Shown: piece by piece, positions 1 to 7,970 of the stretch
Layout of the letters: each line of letters begins with the position of its first letter
Numbering within the stretch: position 1 is the stretch's first letter
Assembly: GCF_002269385.1 (NCBI RefSeq)
Contig: NZ_CP022957.1
Span: forward strand, 4,517,001 to 4,581,000
Source of the DNA: Maribacter cobaltidurans
Lineage (GTDB): Bacteria > Bacteroidota > Bacteroidia > Flavobacteriales > Flavobacteriaceae
DNA: 64,000 nucleotides
Direction of reading: 5' to 3'
Notes under the pieces: generated by a model
Told to the model about the DNA's origin: nothing
Seen by the model: the letters and a program-made list of their open reading frames with translations, nothing else
Databases searched by the model: none
Program-made: the position numbers and the translations under genes

Positions 1-745
1 TGGTGGTGCCCGCTGTCACCTCGCCCCCTTTTACCACGCTCCAGGTCTTGAATATTTCCGGTGCCGTGGTCATTATGCCCGTGATGAAAAGGCCTCCCAC
101 GATTTCAGAAATATTTAGGGCAGAAACAATATTTTCGGTCGCCTTCACTATGAAAAAAGCGCCAACTGCTATCGCAAAGGCCCCGGCAATCGATAACCAG
201 ACCTGTTTTTTGTTCCATTCTACTTTTTTGCCCTTTTCCTTGCCTTTTATGATTGCGTGGGTCAAGAACGCAGCATAGGCCGCCAGCATAATCCACCCGT
301 CCACATGTTGCAGGCCACGCCAGGGCTTTGGCAGAGTTAAAATGGCCACAAGGGCGATAATGCCCAGATAAGGAAGGGACAGTACGGAAACCGAACGTTT
401 GTTCAACGCCAGAATGTTTTTATCAAGATGTTCTTGATGTTCCTTGTTGTTCTTGAATTGTTTCCTGGAAGCAAAATAAGCTATGGTCACCATCAAGGGA
501 ATGGAAATAATATTGGAACCCAATAAGTTGCCCAGGCCAATATCGGAAACGTCCCGTGCCGCACTGGTTATATTGATGGCAACTTCAGGACTGGCCGTTA
601 CAAGGGCAAGAAAAGCGGCTCCAGCGGATGCGGTAAGCCCCCATTGCTTGCGGAGCAACTTTAAAGGAGTCAACAATCGATCCGCACCCCAGTGTGCTGC
701 CCAGGCCGCTAGGCCCAAAACGAGTACCCATGGCCATATGTTCAT
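1..745 (-). CDS. CaCA-family Na+/Ca2+ exchanger-type antiporter (partial)
   Basis: The start codon (ATG, 743-745) is present but the C-terminal part is cut off by the window edge; I translated 248 codons by hand. The protein begins MNIWPWVLVLGLAAWAAHWG. It contains an alpha-repeat with TASPEVAINITSAARDV followed by GNLLGSNIISI, and the start of a second repeat, GLFITGIMTTAPEIFKT. This duplicated, PE-containing membrane repeat is typical of the calcium/cation antiporter family (YrbG-like). It is an inner-membrane protein that exchanges a divalent cation for Na+ or H+. The ATG overlaps the TGA of the preceding cation-efflux gene (ATGA), so translation is probably coupled. In this context a role in metal efflux is likely, but the ion is not known. 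Confidence 0.85.
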   Translation of the reverse strand, partial: MNIWPWVLVLGLAAWAAHWGADRLLTPLKLLRKQWGLTASAGAAFLALVTASPEVAINITSAARDVSDIGLGNLLGSNIISIPLMVTIAYFASRKQFKNNKEHQEHLDKNILALNKRSVSVLSLPYLGIIALVAILTLPKPWRGLQHVDGWIMLAAYAAFLTHAIIKGKEKGKKVEWNKKQVWLSIAGAFAIAVGAFFIVKATENIVSALNISEIVGGLFITGIMTTAPEIFKTWSVVKGGEVTAGTT

Positions 746-1653
746 AATTCTGTCATTTTAACATTTCTCTCTTTGCTAGGTTCGATATGGATGTGCACGT
801 CAAGTATCTCGGAATATGACCTGAACAATCTCTCCTTTACTTTGTGTGCAATATCATGGCCCTCGGTCACAGTTAATTCCCCATCGATCCAAATATGCAT
901 ATCGATATGAAAGGCCGTTCCCATCTTTCGGGAATGGCAGCGCTCTACCCTTACCACTTCAGGAACGGCTTCGGCCAGTCGGATAACCTCATTTCGAAAT
1001 TCAGGCTCAACAGCTTCGTCCAGCAACTCCCTTACCGATGACCTAGCTATTTTATAGGCATTGAACAGAATAATGCCCGCTGCAATGAGTGCCGCGAAAT
1101 CATCCGCTATCTCAAACCCTTCGCCACCGATCAATGCTATGGAAATCCCTATAAAAGCGGCTATCGACGTAATGGCATCACTCCTATGGTGAAATGCATC
1201 GGCCTTGACGGCCGAACTATTGATTTCATCACCTGTTTTCATGACATAGCGATACAACGCCTCTTTCGTGAGGACAACAAATACCAGTATGAAGAGTGTG
1301 AAGGGTGCAGGAGTTTTGTGGGGTACCAGAATATGGTCGATGCTGTCCCTTATAATTATACCACCTGCAATGGTTAGGGCTATGGCAATACCCACCGCCA
1401 CCAGGGCCTCTATCTTACCGTGTCCGTAGGGATGGTTTTCATCCGGTGGCCTTGACGACCATCTCAACCCGGCCCATAATAGTGCGGATGTCAACACATC
1501 CGCTCCGGATTCGATCGCATCGGCAATAAGGGCATAAGAATGCCCGAACACCCCGCCCAAACCTTTAATCAATGCCAATAATGCACTGATCAAAATACCT
1601 ACGAGGGTAGTTTTGAGTCCTATTCGGGATATGGCATTTGGATTCCTTTCCAA
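742..1653 (-). CDS. Cation diffusion facilitator (FieF/CzcD-type exporter)
   Basis: A 303-residue inner-membrane metal/H+ antiporter, the usual length for the family. TM2 carries D45 in ADAIESGAD (S49 where FieF has Asp, with a Glu at 48), and TM5 carries HHRSD (H155 and D159), the HxxxD metal-site signature. The C-terminal cytoplasmic domain (about 205-295) has the ferredoxin-like fold with several His residues (CHSRKMGTAFHIDMHIW). It should export Zn, Fe, Co or Cd from the cytoplasm. No ATG lies in frame upstream; the frame opens after a TAA, so a TTG start at 1651-1653 is chosen. It ends in an ATGA overlap with the CaCA gene and follows a second CDF gene by 36 bases. Confidence 0.9.
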   Translation of the reverse strand: MERNPNAISRIGLKTTLVGILISALLALIKGLGGVFGHSYALIADAIESGADVLTSALLWAGLRWSSRPPDENHPYGHGKIEALVAVGIAIALTIAGGIIIRDSIDHILVPHKTPAPFTLFILVFVVLTKEALYRYVMKTGDEINSSAVKADAFHHRSDAITSIAAFIGISIALIGGEGFEIADDFAALIAAGIILFNAYKIARSSVRELLDEAVEPEFRNEVIRLAEAVPEVVRVERCHSRKMGTAFHIDMHIWIDGELTVTEGHDIAHKVKERLFRSYSEILDVHIHIEPSKERNVKMTEL

Positions 1654-1689
1654 AATCTTTCTTTTGCTATTTCTTTTCTTCCCAATACG

Positions 1690-2490
1690 TTATTTGGACA
1701 ATTTTAAAATTCTAATGGCTCCTCGCATCACAAAGGCAAATACAATACCGCCTATGACCAAATCGGGCCATTTACTGTCTAAAAAATAAACCAGCACCCC
1801 TGCCAGTATTACCCCGCCGTTCACAATAATGTCGTTTGAGGTAAAGATGGCACTTGCCTGCATATGCGCTTCCTTGCTTTTGGCCTTGTTTATCAACCAT
1901 AGGGAAACGAGGTTGCCGATAAGGGCGAAAATGGAAACGATAATCATCCATTGGAACAAAGGGGTTTCGCTACTACTCAAAAACCTTCTCACGACTTCCG
2001 AAAATCCCAGAAGGGCCAACGCCATCTGAAAATAGCCACTGAATTTCGCCACTTTCTTTTTTCTGGAAATAGCGCCGCCTACGGCAAAAAGGCTCAATGC
2101 GTACACAATGGAATCGGCCAGCATATCCAGTGAATCGGCAATTAGACCCATCGAGGAAGAAATCCAACCCGTGGTCATTTCGATAACGAAAAACCCAAAA
2201 TTGATGTACAAGACCCACCAGAGTATCTTCTTTTGTTTGGTCTCGTCCTCGGAAATAGGTGTTTCCGCCTTCTCCGTTCCCAAGAGTTTTTCTCCCAGCT
2301 TCAATTCGCCCAGTGCCTTGTTTACTTCTTGGGCATTCCCCTGATGGTACACTTCCAACCTTCTATTCGGAATGTCAAAGTCCAAATATTTGATTTGAGG
2401 GTTTGACTCCAGTTTCATCCTTATCATCTGTTCTTCGGAAGGGCAATCCATTTGACTTACCTTAAAAGTGCTTTTATTTATATCGGACAT
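1690..2490 (-). CDS. HMA-like domain fused to CDF cation efflux membrane domain
   Basis: 266 residues. Positions 1-75 resemble a heavy-metal-associated ferredoxin-like domain (SQMDCPSEEQMIRMKL), but only one Cys (C16) is present instead of the usual CxxC pair. From about residue 88 onward there are six predicted TM segments of a cation efflux domain; TM2 has GLIADSLDMLADS and TM5 has FTSNDIIVNGG. The long cytoplasmic C-terminal domain of classical CDF proteins is absent. This architecture is known in Bacteroidota metal loci; the substrate is unknown. It sits just upstream of the second CDF gene and downstream of a small unknown gene, in one apparent operon. Start ATG at 2488-2490. Confidence 0.85.
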   Translation of the reverse strand: MSDINKSTFKVSQMDCPSEEQMIRMKLESNPQIKYLDFDIPNRRLEVYHQGNAQEVNKALGELKLGEKLLGTEKAETPISEDETKQKKILWWVLYINFGFFVIEMTTGWISSSMGLIADSLDMLADSIVYALSLFAVGGAISRKKKVAKFSGYFQMALALLGFSEVVRRFLSSSETPLFQWMIIVSIFALIGNLVSLWLINKAKSKEAHMQASAIFTSNDIIVNGGVILAGVLVYFLDSKWPDLVIGGIVFAFVMRGAIRILKLSK

Positions 2491-2537
2491 TTAAATAATC
2501 TGTATTAAATTCTACGGTTGGTGTTTTAAATCTTTAC

Positions 2538-2747
2538 TTATTTGTGGGATTCCATATATTTTTCCAAAATCGATTTTAAGCTTTCCAAATAATCGACGAA
2601 CGAATTATAAGTCGGTTTTGCTTCATCATCTACGGAAATCGTTATGGGATTCTCATCCAAATACCGATAGAGTTCGGGATATTCTTGTTCTATCCTTACT
2701 GTCAATTCGTTGATTTCTTGGGTTAGCTTCTGAATTTTCTTCATCAT
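2538..2747 (-). CDS. Small hypothetical protein in metal operon
   Basis: 69 residues, with no signal peptide or membrane segment. It begins MMKKIQKLTQEINELTVRIE, an amphipathic helix that could form a coiled coil, followed by an acidic segment and a second helix at the C-terminus. I do not recognise a family with certainty; small proteins of this type are common beside metal genes in Bacteroidota. It lies 47 bases upstream of the HMA-CDF gene on the same strand. Two tandem ATG codons (2742-2747) are possible starts. It is real by codon usage and operon position, but the function is unknown. Confidence 0.6.
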   Translation of the reverse strand: MMKKIQKLTQEINELTVRIEQEYPELYRYLDENPITISVDDEAKPTYNSFVDYLESLKSILEKYMESHK

Positions 2748-2781
2748 CTTATATTTTATATGGTATTACTTGCCCCAATAT

Positions 2782-2916
2782 TTATATATGCAATGCCCTA
2801 TCTTCGGTAGCGGCCAGAAAGGCTTCCTTAAAGGTTTCTGAAAATGCGGGATGCCCATGCGGCATCCGTGCGATATCCTCTGCCGCTGCCCTGAATTCCA
2901 TTATCGCCAAAACACA
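2782..2916 (-). pseudogene. Relic of dihydrolipoyl dehydrogenase C-terminus
   Basis: Hand translation on the minus strand gives [16 protein letters not shown], then [16 protein letters not shown] and [11 protein letters not shown], then TAA at 2782-2784. This matches the end of the dimerisation domain of dihydrolipoamide dehydrogenases and related flavin disulfide reductases (pattern AEDIAR..HAHP..SE..KEA.LAA...ALH), including the active-site HxHP motif. The frame is closed by a TAA at 2929-2931 and nothing upstream continues the protein, so roughly the first 420 residues are missing. An internal ATG (2899-2901) would give 39 residues, which cannot fold into this enzyme. It is a scar of a deletion, or of an earlier insertion of the surrounding metal genes. 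Confidence 0.75.
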
Positions 2917-2972
2917 AACCAATAATTGTTATATCATATTTTTCTATAGTTGTATTTTTTTTGGTTAAATAA

Positions 2973-3033
2973 GGTGGAAGAACCTTGAACTTGACTCTTA
3001 GGCGCAAGGGTTCAAAGTTCTGGAACTCCCACC
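2973..3033 (-). terminator. Long imperfect hairpin after Fur gene
   Basis: GGTGG at 2973-2977 pairs with CCACC at 3029-3033, and AAGAACCTTGAAC pairs with GTTCAAAGTTCT with one mismatch. On the minus strand the hairpin begins three bases after the stop of the Fur gene and is followed within about 10 bases by a run of eight A, not T. It is therefore a poor intrinsic terminator on this strand. It may cap the transcript or be a recombination scar next to the dehydrogenase relic. Confidence 0.4.
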
Positions 3034-3035
3034 TG

Positions 3036-3470
3036 TTATTTTTCCTTACATTTCACGCATATCCCTTTTAATACCAAGTTGACATCGTTTATTTTATAAT
3101 CACTTGGTAAATTTTCTTCCGGTATTTTATTTGGCAAACAGATTGTTTTCTTACATTCGGTACAATGAAAATGCAGATGTAAATCCGTACCGTATTTACT
3201 TTTTGTATTTTCATCAGAAATCGCAAATTTTGCTACGCCCGTACCATCATTAATCTGATGAATTAGTCCTTTATCCTCAAAAATCTTAAGGTTGCGATAA
3301 AAGGTCGTTCTGTTTGCTGTTTTATTGGTTTCGCTCTTTTCGGCAAAGACCTTTTTTAAATCGGAAAAGGACACGGCACTTTGCTTCCTCCTCAGATACC
3401 TGTATATCTTGGACCTCATTTGAGTAGGGCGAATACCGTGATTTGACAATATTTTTTCCGTTTTGGTCAT
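3036..3470 (-). CDS. Fur-family metalloregulator (first copy)
   Basis: 144 residues, standard Fur length. An N-terminal winged helix (about 1-80) contains GIRPTQMRSKIYRYLRRK and NRTTFYRNLKIFEDKGLIHQ. The C-terminal dimer/metal domain has DLHLHFHCTECKKTICL and a second CxxC near the end (GICVKCKEK), which together form a structural Zn(Cys)4 site; the His cluster is the sensing-site region. It is a transcription repressor responding to Zn, Fe or a related metal. The gene ends the block that begins with the two P-type ATPases and lies 37 bases downstream of the SPC-type ATPase gene, so it may control this sub-operon. A paralogue with the same HLHFHC core lies at 11649-12071. Confidence 0.9.
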   Translation of the reverse strand: MTKTEKILSNHGIRPTQMRSKIYRYLRRKQSAVSFSDLKKVFAEKSETNKTANRTTFYRNLKIFEDKGLIHQINDGTGVAKFAISDENTKSKYGTDLHLHFHCTECKKTICLPNKIPEENLPSDYKINDVNLVLKGICVKCKEK

Positions 3471-3507
3471 TTTAAGCTTGATTCAAAAGCAATCTCCTTT
3501 ATTACAT

Positions 3508-5496
3508 TTATTTCCTATAGGCGAGCAAGCTCAATGCATTGACCACCACTACCAACGTAGAGCCTTCGTGAACCGCCACGGCTATGCCGATACTTGCCCA
3601 GCTCATTATGGTCGCAGGGATTAAAAAGGCTACAACCCCCAAACTTACCCATAAGTTTTGCCTGATAATAGCTTTTGCTTTTCTGCTCAAACCAATGGCA
3701 AAGGGTAGGGTTTCCAGTTTATCGGCCATCAGCGCTATATCTGCTGTCTCTAAAGCCACGTCGCTTCCCGCTGCACCCATTGCAATACCAACGGTACTGT
3801 TTGCCATAGCAGGTGCATCATTAACACCATCGCCCACCATTGCCAGTTTATTTTCCTGTTCCGCAAGTTTTTTGATGGCCTCCACTTTTTCTTCGGGAAG
3901 CAGGCTTCCGCGTGCTTCGGTCAACCCGATTTCCTCGGCTACAGCGTCGGCCACTTTCTGGTTGTCGCCCGTAAGCATTATCATTTTCTTGATGCCTATT
4001 TCCTTTAGTTGGGCCAGGGTTTCCTTGGCTTTTTCCCGTGGGGTGTCCATCAGCCCGAGCATCCCTATAAATTCATCGCCCCTTTTTATTAGCATCGTGG
4101 TCTTTCCTTCCCCTTCAAGTGCTCTTACCTTTTCTGATACATCGCTGGGAACACCTTTATCAATATCCTCAAAAAGCTCAAGATTGCCTATGTAAATGGA
4201 ATTCCCTTGATAGTTTGCCTTTATGCCCTTGCCCTGTACGGCCTCCAAATCATCGGCATCCGGAATCTTGGTGTCCTTCCCAAGCCGCTCCATCCCATCC
4301 CTTACAACTGCCTTTGCCAGGGGATGGTCGCTCAGTTCCTCAACCGCAATAGCAATTTCCAACAGTTCATTTTTATCTATGTTGCCAAAACTTTCGACAT
4401 CGGTAAGTTTTGGTTTTCCTTCGGTAAGTGTTCCCGTTTTGTCAAAAGCGAGAGCGGTAAGTACCCCTAAGTCTTCCAAGGGGCGACCGCCTTTTATCAA
4501 AACCCCGCCTCGTGCTGCTCTTGCCACACCACTCAATACAGCAGATGGCGTAGATATAGCCAAGGCACAAGGACTGGCTGCCACAAGTACCGCCAGGGAA
4601 CGGTACAGGCTTTCATTCCACGTTTCATCAATGACCAGGAAAGCAAAATTCAATAGTATGACCAATAAGATTACCGATGGCACGTAGTACCGCTCAAACT
4701 TGTCGGTCAATAATTGTGTGGGCGATTTTTGGTCCTGGGCCTCTTGAACCATAGTGACCAAGCGGTTGAGGGTAGAATCTTTTGCCTCTTTAATCACCTT
4801 TATTTCGAGGGTGTTGTTGCCATTGATGGTTCCTGAAAAAACACGGTTCTCGTCGGGAATATCGCTTTTTGCTGTATATTCCTTATCGGGATTTTCTATT
4901 GGTGTTTTGTCCACCGGAACGCTTTCCCCGGTAATGGGTGACTGGTCTATACTACTATTGCCCTTTACAATAACACCATCAGCAGATATTTTACTGTTGG
5001 GGCGTACCACGATAGTATCACCTATCTGTAACTCTTCTATACCGACTTCAACGGTATCGTCATCCTTCTTTAATAGTGCGGTTTTAGGCGCAAGGTCTGT
5101 TAACGCTGCAATGGACTTTTTTGCCTTGCCCATTGCGTAGTTTTCCAGTGCGTGACCCAGACTGAAAAGGAAGAGCAACAAGGCACCTTCTGCCCATTCG
5201 CCCAAATAGGCGGCTCCTGCAGCTGCGACCAGCATCAGGAAATCGATTTCAAATTCGCCTTTGGACACTTTGGTAATGGCCTCCTTTAGGGTAAAATAAC
5301 CTCCAAAAAAATAGGCTGCAATATAGAGCCCAAAAGGGATGTTAGCTGAAACCCCTGTATATTTTTCCAACAGGAAACCTGTAATTAGTGTGACCCCACT
5401 TAAAATTGCAAAATAGAGCTCCGTGTTTTTGCCGAAGATGCCGCCGTGGTCGTGATTGTGGCCATCGCCTTTGCTGTGTTTTTCCTTGTCTTTCAT
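3508..5496 (-). CDS. P1B-4-type metal-transporting ATPase (CoaT/CtpD-like)
   Basis: 662 residues, with no HMA domain but a His-rich tail (KDKEKHSKGDGHNHDHGG). P-type ATPase motifs are complete: TGES (189-192), phosphorylation site DKTGTLT (D352), SDHPLAKAVV (the HP motif) and GDGVND. The membrane metal site has SPC (308-310) in TM6 instead of CPC, and HEGST (from 643) in the last TM helix. SPC plus HEGxT defines the P1B-4 class, known members of which export Co2+, Fe2+ or Zn2+. It acts in the inner membrane, from cytoplasm to periplasm. It follows the CPC-type ATPase gene by 79 bases and precedes the Fur gene, so it is probably cotranscribed. Confidence 0.92.
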   Translation of the reverse strand: MKDKEKHSKGDGHNHDHGGIFGKNTELYFAILSGVTLITGFLLEKYTGVSANIPFGLYIAAYFFGGYFTLKEAITKVSKGEFEIDFLMLVAAAGAAYLGEWAEGALLLFLFSLGHALENYAMGKAKKSIAALTDLAPKTALLKKDDDTVEVGIEELQIGDTIVVRPNSKISADGVIVKGNSSIDQSPITGESVPVDKTPIENPDKEYTAKSDIPDENRVFSGTINGNNTLEIKVIKEAKDSTLNRLVTMVQEAQDQKSPTQLLTDKFERYYVPSVILLVILLNFAFLVIDETWNESLYRSLAVLVAASPCALAISTPSAVLSGVARAARGGVLIKGGRPLEDLGVLTALAFDKTGTLTEGKPKLTDVESFGNIDKNELLEIAIAVEELSDHPLAKAVVRDGMERLGKDTKIPDADDLEAVQGKGIKANYQGNSIYIGNLELFEDIDKGVPSDVSEKVRALEGEGKTTMLIKRGDEFIGMLGLMDTPREKAKETLAQLKEIGIKKMIMLTGDNQKVADAVAEEIGLTEARGSLLPEEKVEAIKKLAEQENKLAMVGDGVNDAPAMANSTVGIAMGAAGSDVALETADIALMADKLETLPFAIGLSRKAKAIIRQNLWVSLGVVAFLIPATIMSWASIGIAVAVHEGSTLVVVVNALSLLAYRK

Positions 5497-5575
5497 ATTA
5501 TTAATGGTTTTGTTATTGTTAATTAAGATTTAATCCAGTTTTGGGCTTGTAATTTGTTAAAGGTTAACATTTTTG

Positions 5576-7510
5576 CTATTTCCAATTCATTTTTTGCAAA
5601 CGTATTGCATTGAGAATGGCAACGAACGAAACACCTACATCGGCAAACACAGCCTCCCACATCGTAGCCAAACCGATGGCACCCAAAATGAGAAAAATCC
5701 CTTTTACCCCAAAAGCAAGACCAATATTTTGCCATACGATACGGCGTGTTGAGCGTCCAATTTGGATTCCTCGGGCCATCCTGCTCGGCTGGTCGGTCTG
5801 GATGATAACGTCTGCGGTCTCTATGGCCACATCGCTGCCCAAACCACCCATTGCAATACCCACATCACTGGCTGCAAGCACGGGTGCATCGTTGATGCCG
5901 TCGCCCATAAATGCTACCGTGGATTCAGGTTGTTCCTTGAGCTTTTCGACCTCGTTGAGCTTATCTTCGGGTAGCAAGCCGCCTTTGGCCCAATCAATAT
6001 TCAGTTCCTTGGCAACTTGTTGGGTTATGGAATCCTTGTCTCCTGAGAGCATTATGATTTTAGCTATTCCGGCCTCCCGAATCTGTTGAATGGTGTGATG
6101 TGCGTCTTCCTTAAGTTCATCGGCAATGGTCACATAGCCTGCGAATTTTCCATCGATGGCGACCATCACTATAGATTCGACTATCACATCGGTTTCAGGG
6201 GGAATATCAACACTATTGGAAGTCATCAATGCTTTGTTGCCGACCAAGACCTGCTTATGGTTGACCGTGCCTTTTAATCCCTTACCGGCAACTTCAGAAA
6301 CTTCGGATGCCTTAAAATCAGTACCGTCCGCCTTGTATTCCAGAATTGCCTTTGCAATGGGGTGGGTAGATTGTTCTTCCATCGCCATCAGGTATTTCAT
6401 AAATTCCACTTCCGCAAAAGCGGATGTATTTATCACTTCCTTAATCTTAAAGACCCCTTTGGTAACGGTTCCGGTTTTGTCCATCACCACAGTATTCACT
6501 TTGGTCATTGCATCGAGAAAGGATGCACCTTTGAACAGGATTCCGTTGCGCGATGCCGCACCCAGACCGCCGAAATAGCCCAGTGGAATGGAAATGACCA
6601 AGGCACAAGGGCAGGAAATCACCAAGAAAATTAAAGCTCGGTATAGCCAATCCCTAAACACATATTCATCGACAAAAAAGTATGGTAACAAAGTGAGCGC
6701 GATAGCAAGGAAAACCACGATAGGCGTATAAATCCGTGCAAACTTCCTGATAAATAATTCGGTCTTCGATTTCCGGGCCGTGGCATTCTGTACCATCTCC
6801 AGAATACGGGCGATGGAACTGTCCTTGAATTTCTTGGTGGTTTCTACTTCGATGACACCGTCGAGATTGATGCTTCCCGCAAAGACTTTTTCGTTCTGTG
6901 TTATGGTGTCGGGTTTGCTTTCGCCAGTAATGGCAGCTGTATTGAGCGATGCTTTGTTTGATAACAGTTTGCCATCCAACGGGATTTTTTCGCCCACCCG
7001 TACCTGTATCTTCTCGCCAATATTGACCGTTTCGGGATTGACGGAAACGAAGTCCCCATTACGATAGACCAATGCCTCGTCCGGTCGTGCATCCAGAAGC
7101 GCCCTAATGTTTCCTTTGGCACGGTTTACGGCAGCATTTTGGAACAGTTCGCCCACGGCATAGAACAACATCACGGCAACACCCTCTGGATATTCGCCTA
7201 TGGCAAATGCTCCCAAGGTTGCGATGGACATCAGGAAAAATTCTGTAAAGAAATCGCCATTTTTAATACTTTCCCATCCCTCCTTGATGACGGGAAAGCC
7301 AACAGGGATGTAAGCCACCGTGTACCACACAATCCTGACCCATCCCTTAAAGAAAGGAAAGGCATCGAAATAGTCAATGGCAATACCAACTATGAGCATC
7401 ACAAAGCTGAAAATTGCCGGTAAATAGGTTTTGAGCTTTTTTTCGCTTGCTGAAATTACAGTGGACTGTTTCCCTTTTAGCTCCCGTAGCTGTAGTTTTT
7501 TCTTTTTCAT
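5576..7510 (-). CDS. P1B-2-type Zn/Cd/Pb ATPase (ZntA/CadA-like)
   Basis: 644 residues, with no N-terminal HMA domain; the tail is Lys-rich instead. Motifs: TGES (195-198), CPC (300-302) in TM6, DKTGTVT with D344 phosphorylated, HPIAKAILEY, and GDGINDAPVLA. The last TM helix contains DVGVSFVAILNAIRL (D624), the Asp of the P1B-2 class that exports Zn2+, Cd2+ and Pb2+. Absence of the metal-binding domain is common and not a defect. The ATG overlaps the end of the preceding SpoIIAA-like gene by four bases, indicating translational coupling. With the neighbouring SPC-type pump it gives the island two cytoplasmic exporters of different specificity. Confidence 0.92.
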   Translation of the reverse strand: MKKKKLQLRELKGKQSTVISASEKKLKTYLPAIFSFVMLIVGIAIDYFDAFPFFKGWVRIVWYTVAYIPVGFPVIKEGWESIKNGDFFTEFFLMSIATLGAFAIGEYPEGVAVMLFYAVGELFQNAAVNRAKGNIRALLDARPDEALVYRNGDFVSVNPETVNIGEKIQVRVGEKIPLDGKLLSNKASLNTAAITGESKPDTITQNEKVFAGSINLDGVIEVETTKKFKDSSIARILEMVQNATARKSKTELFIRKFARIYTPIVVFLAIALTLLPYFFVDEYVFRDWLYRALIFLVISCPCALVISIPLGYFGGLGAASRNGILFKGASFLDAMTKVNTVVMDKTGTVTKGVFKIKEVINTSAFAEVEFMKYLMAMEEQSTHPIAKAILEYKADGTDFKASEVSEVAGKGLKGTVNHKQVLVGNKALMTSNSVDIPPETDVIVESIVMVAIDGKFAGYVTIADELKEDAHHTIQQIREAGIAKIIMLSGDKDSITQQVAKELNIDWAKGGLLPEDKLNEVEKLKEQPESTVAFMGDGINDAPVLAASDVGIAMGGLGSDVAIETADVIIQTDQPSRMARGIQIGRSTRRIVWQNIGLAFGVKGIFLILGAIGLATMWEAVFADVGVSFVAILNAIRLQKMNWK

Positions 7511-7875
7511 CCTTTTGTTGAGACCCAGGTCATTGCCTGCTCTTTATTTTTAATATCAAAAAATTTAACTTCAGACTTTATGAAAAAATCAGTTGCCTTC
7601 GCGGCCCATTCCTGCCATTTTTTGTTGCCCACAAAAGCCATCTTGCCATAATCTCCCAAGTGTGCCGAATCAATCTTTAGGTCTTCCCAAAAGCCTTTAA
7701 GGGTATAGCCTTCAAAATCTTCCATTTCAAAATAGAAATCCACTTTATGGCCTTTTTCAATGATGTTGTGGATGAGCGGATGTATCTTTTCCATATCCTT
7801 TTCCGTAAGTTTTCCGCTGATTTTAGCGGCAACAAGGTTCTCTTGCTTTAAATTTAAGATCTGTAACATATTCAT
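7507..7875 (-). CDS. SpoIIAA-like (STAS/SEC14-fold) protein, copy A
   Basis: 122 residues, cytosolic, with no signal peptide. The sequence MLQILNLKQENLVAAKISGK, then EKIHPLIHNIIEKGHKV and FYFEMEDFEGYTLKGFW, is characteristic of the SpoIIAA-like family, an alpha/beta fold related to STAS and CRAL-TRIO domains. The C-terminal half keeps MAFVGNKKWQEWAAK. It lacks the phosphorylatable Ser context of true anti-anti-sigma factors, so a sigma-factor role is unlikely. The molecular function is unknown. It is translationally coupled to the Zn/Cd ATPase gene (ATGA overlap). Copies B (9755-10114) and C (11243-11614) lie in the same island; A and B share MLQI and HPLIH. Confidence 0.85.
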   Translation of the reverse strand: MNMLQILNLKQENLVAAKISGKLTEKDMEKIHPLIHNIIEKGHKVDFYFEMEDFEGYTLKGFWEDLKIDSAHLGDYGKMAFVGNKKWQEWAAKATDFFIKSEVKFFDIKNKEQAMTWVSTKG

Positions 7876-7970
7876 AAATTTTAAATTGTTCTATTGAAGC
7901 TTCGCCGTCAAGCTCAGCAAAGCAGCCCTCCAATCCGGCTATTAGCGTTAATTCAGGTTACACCTTATTA

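Noticed and set aside
2973..3033. Hairpin considered as an integron attC site
   Set aside because: The conserved RYYYAAC and GTTRRRY ends are not present and no integron integrase is nearby.
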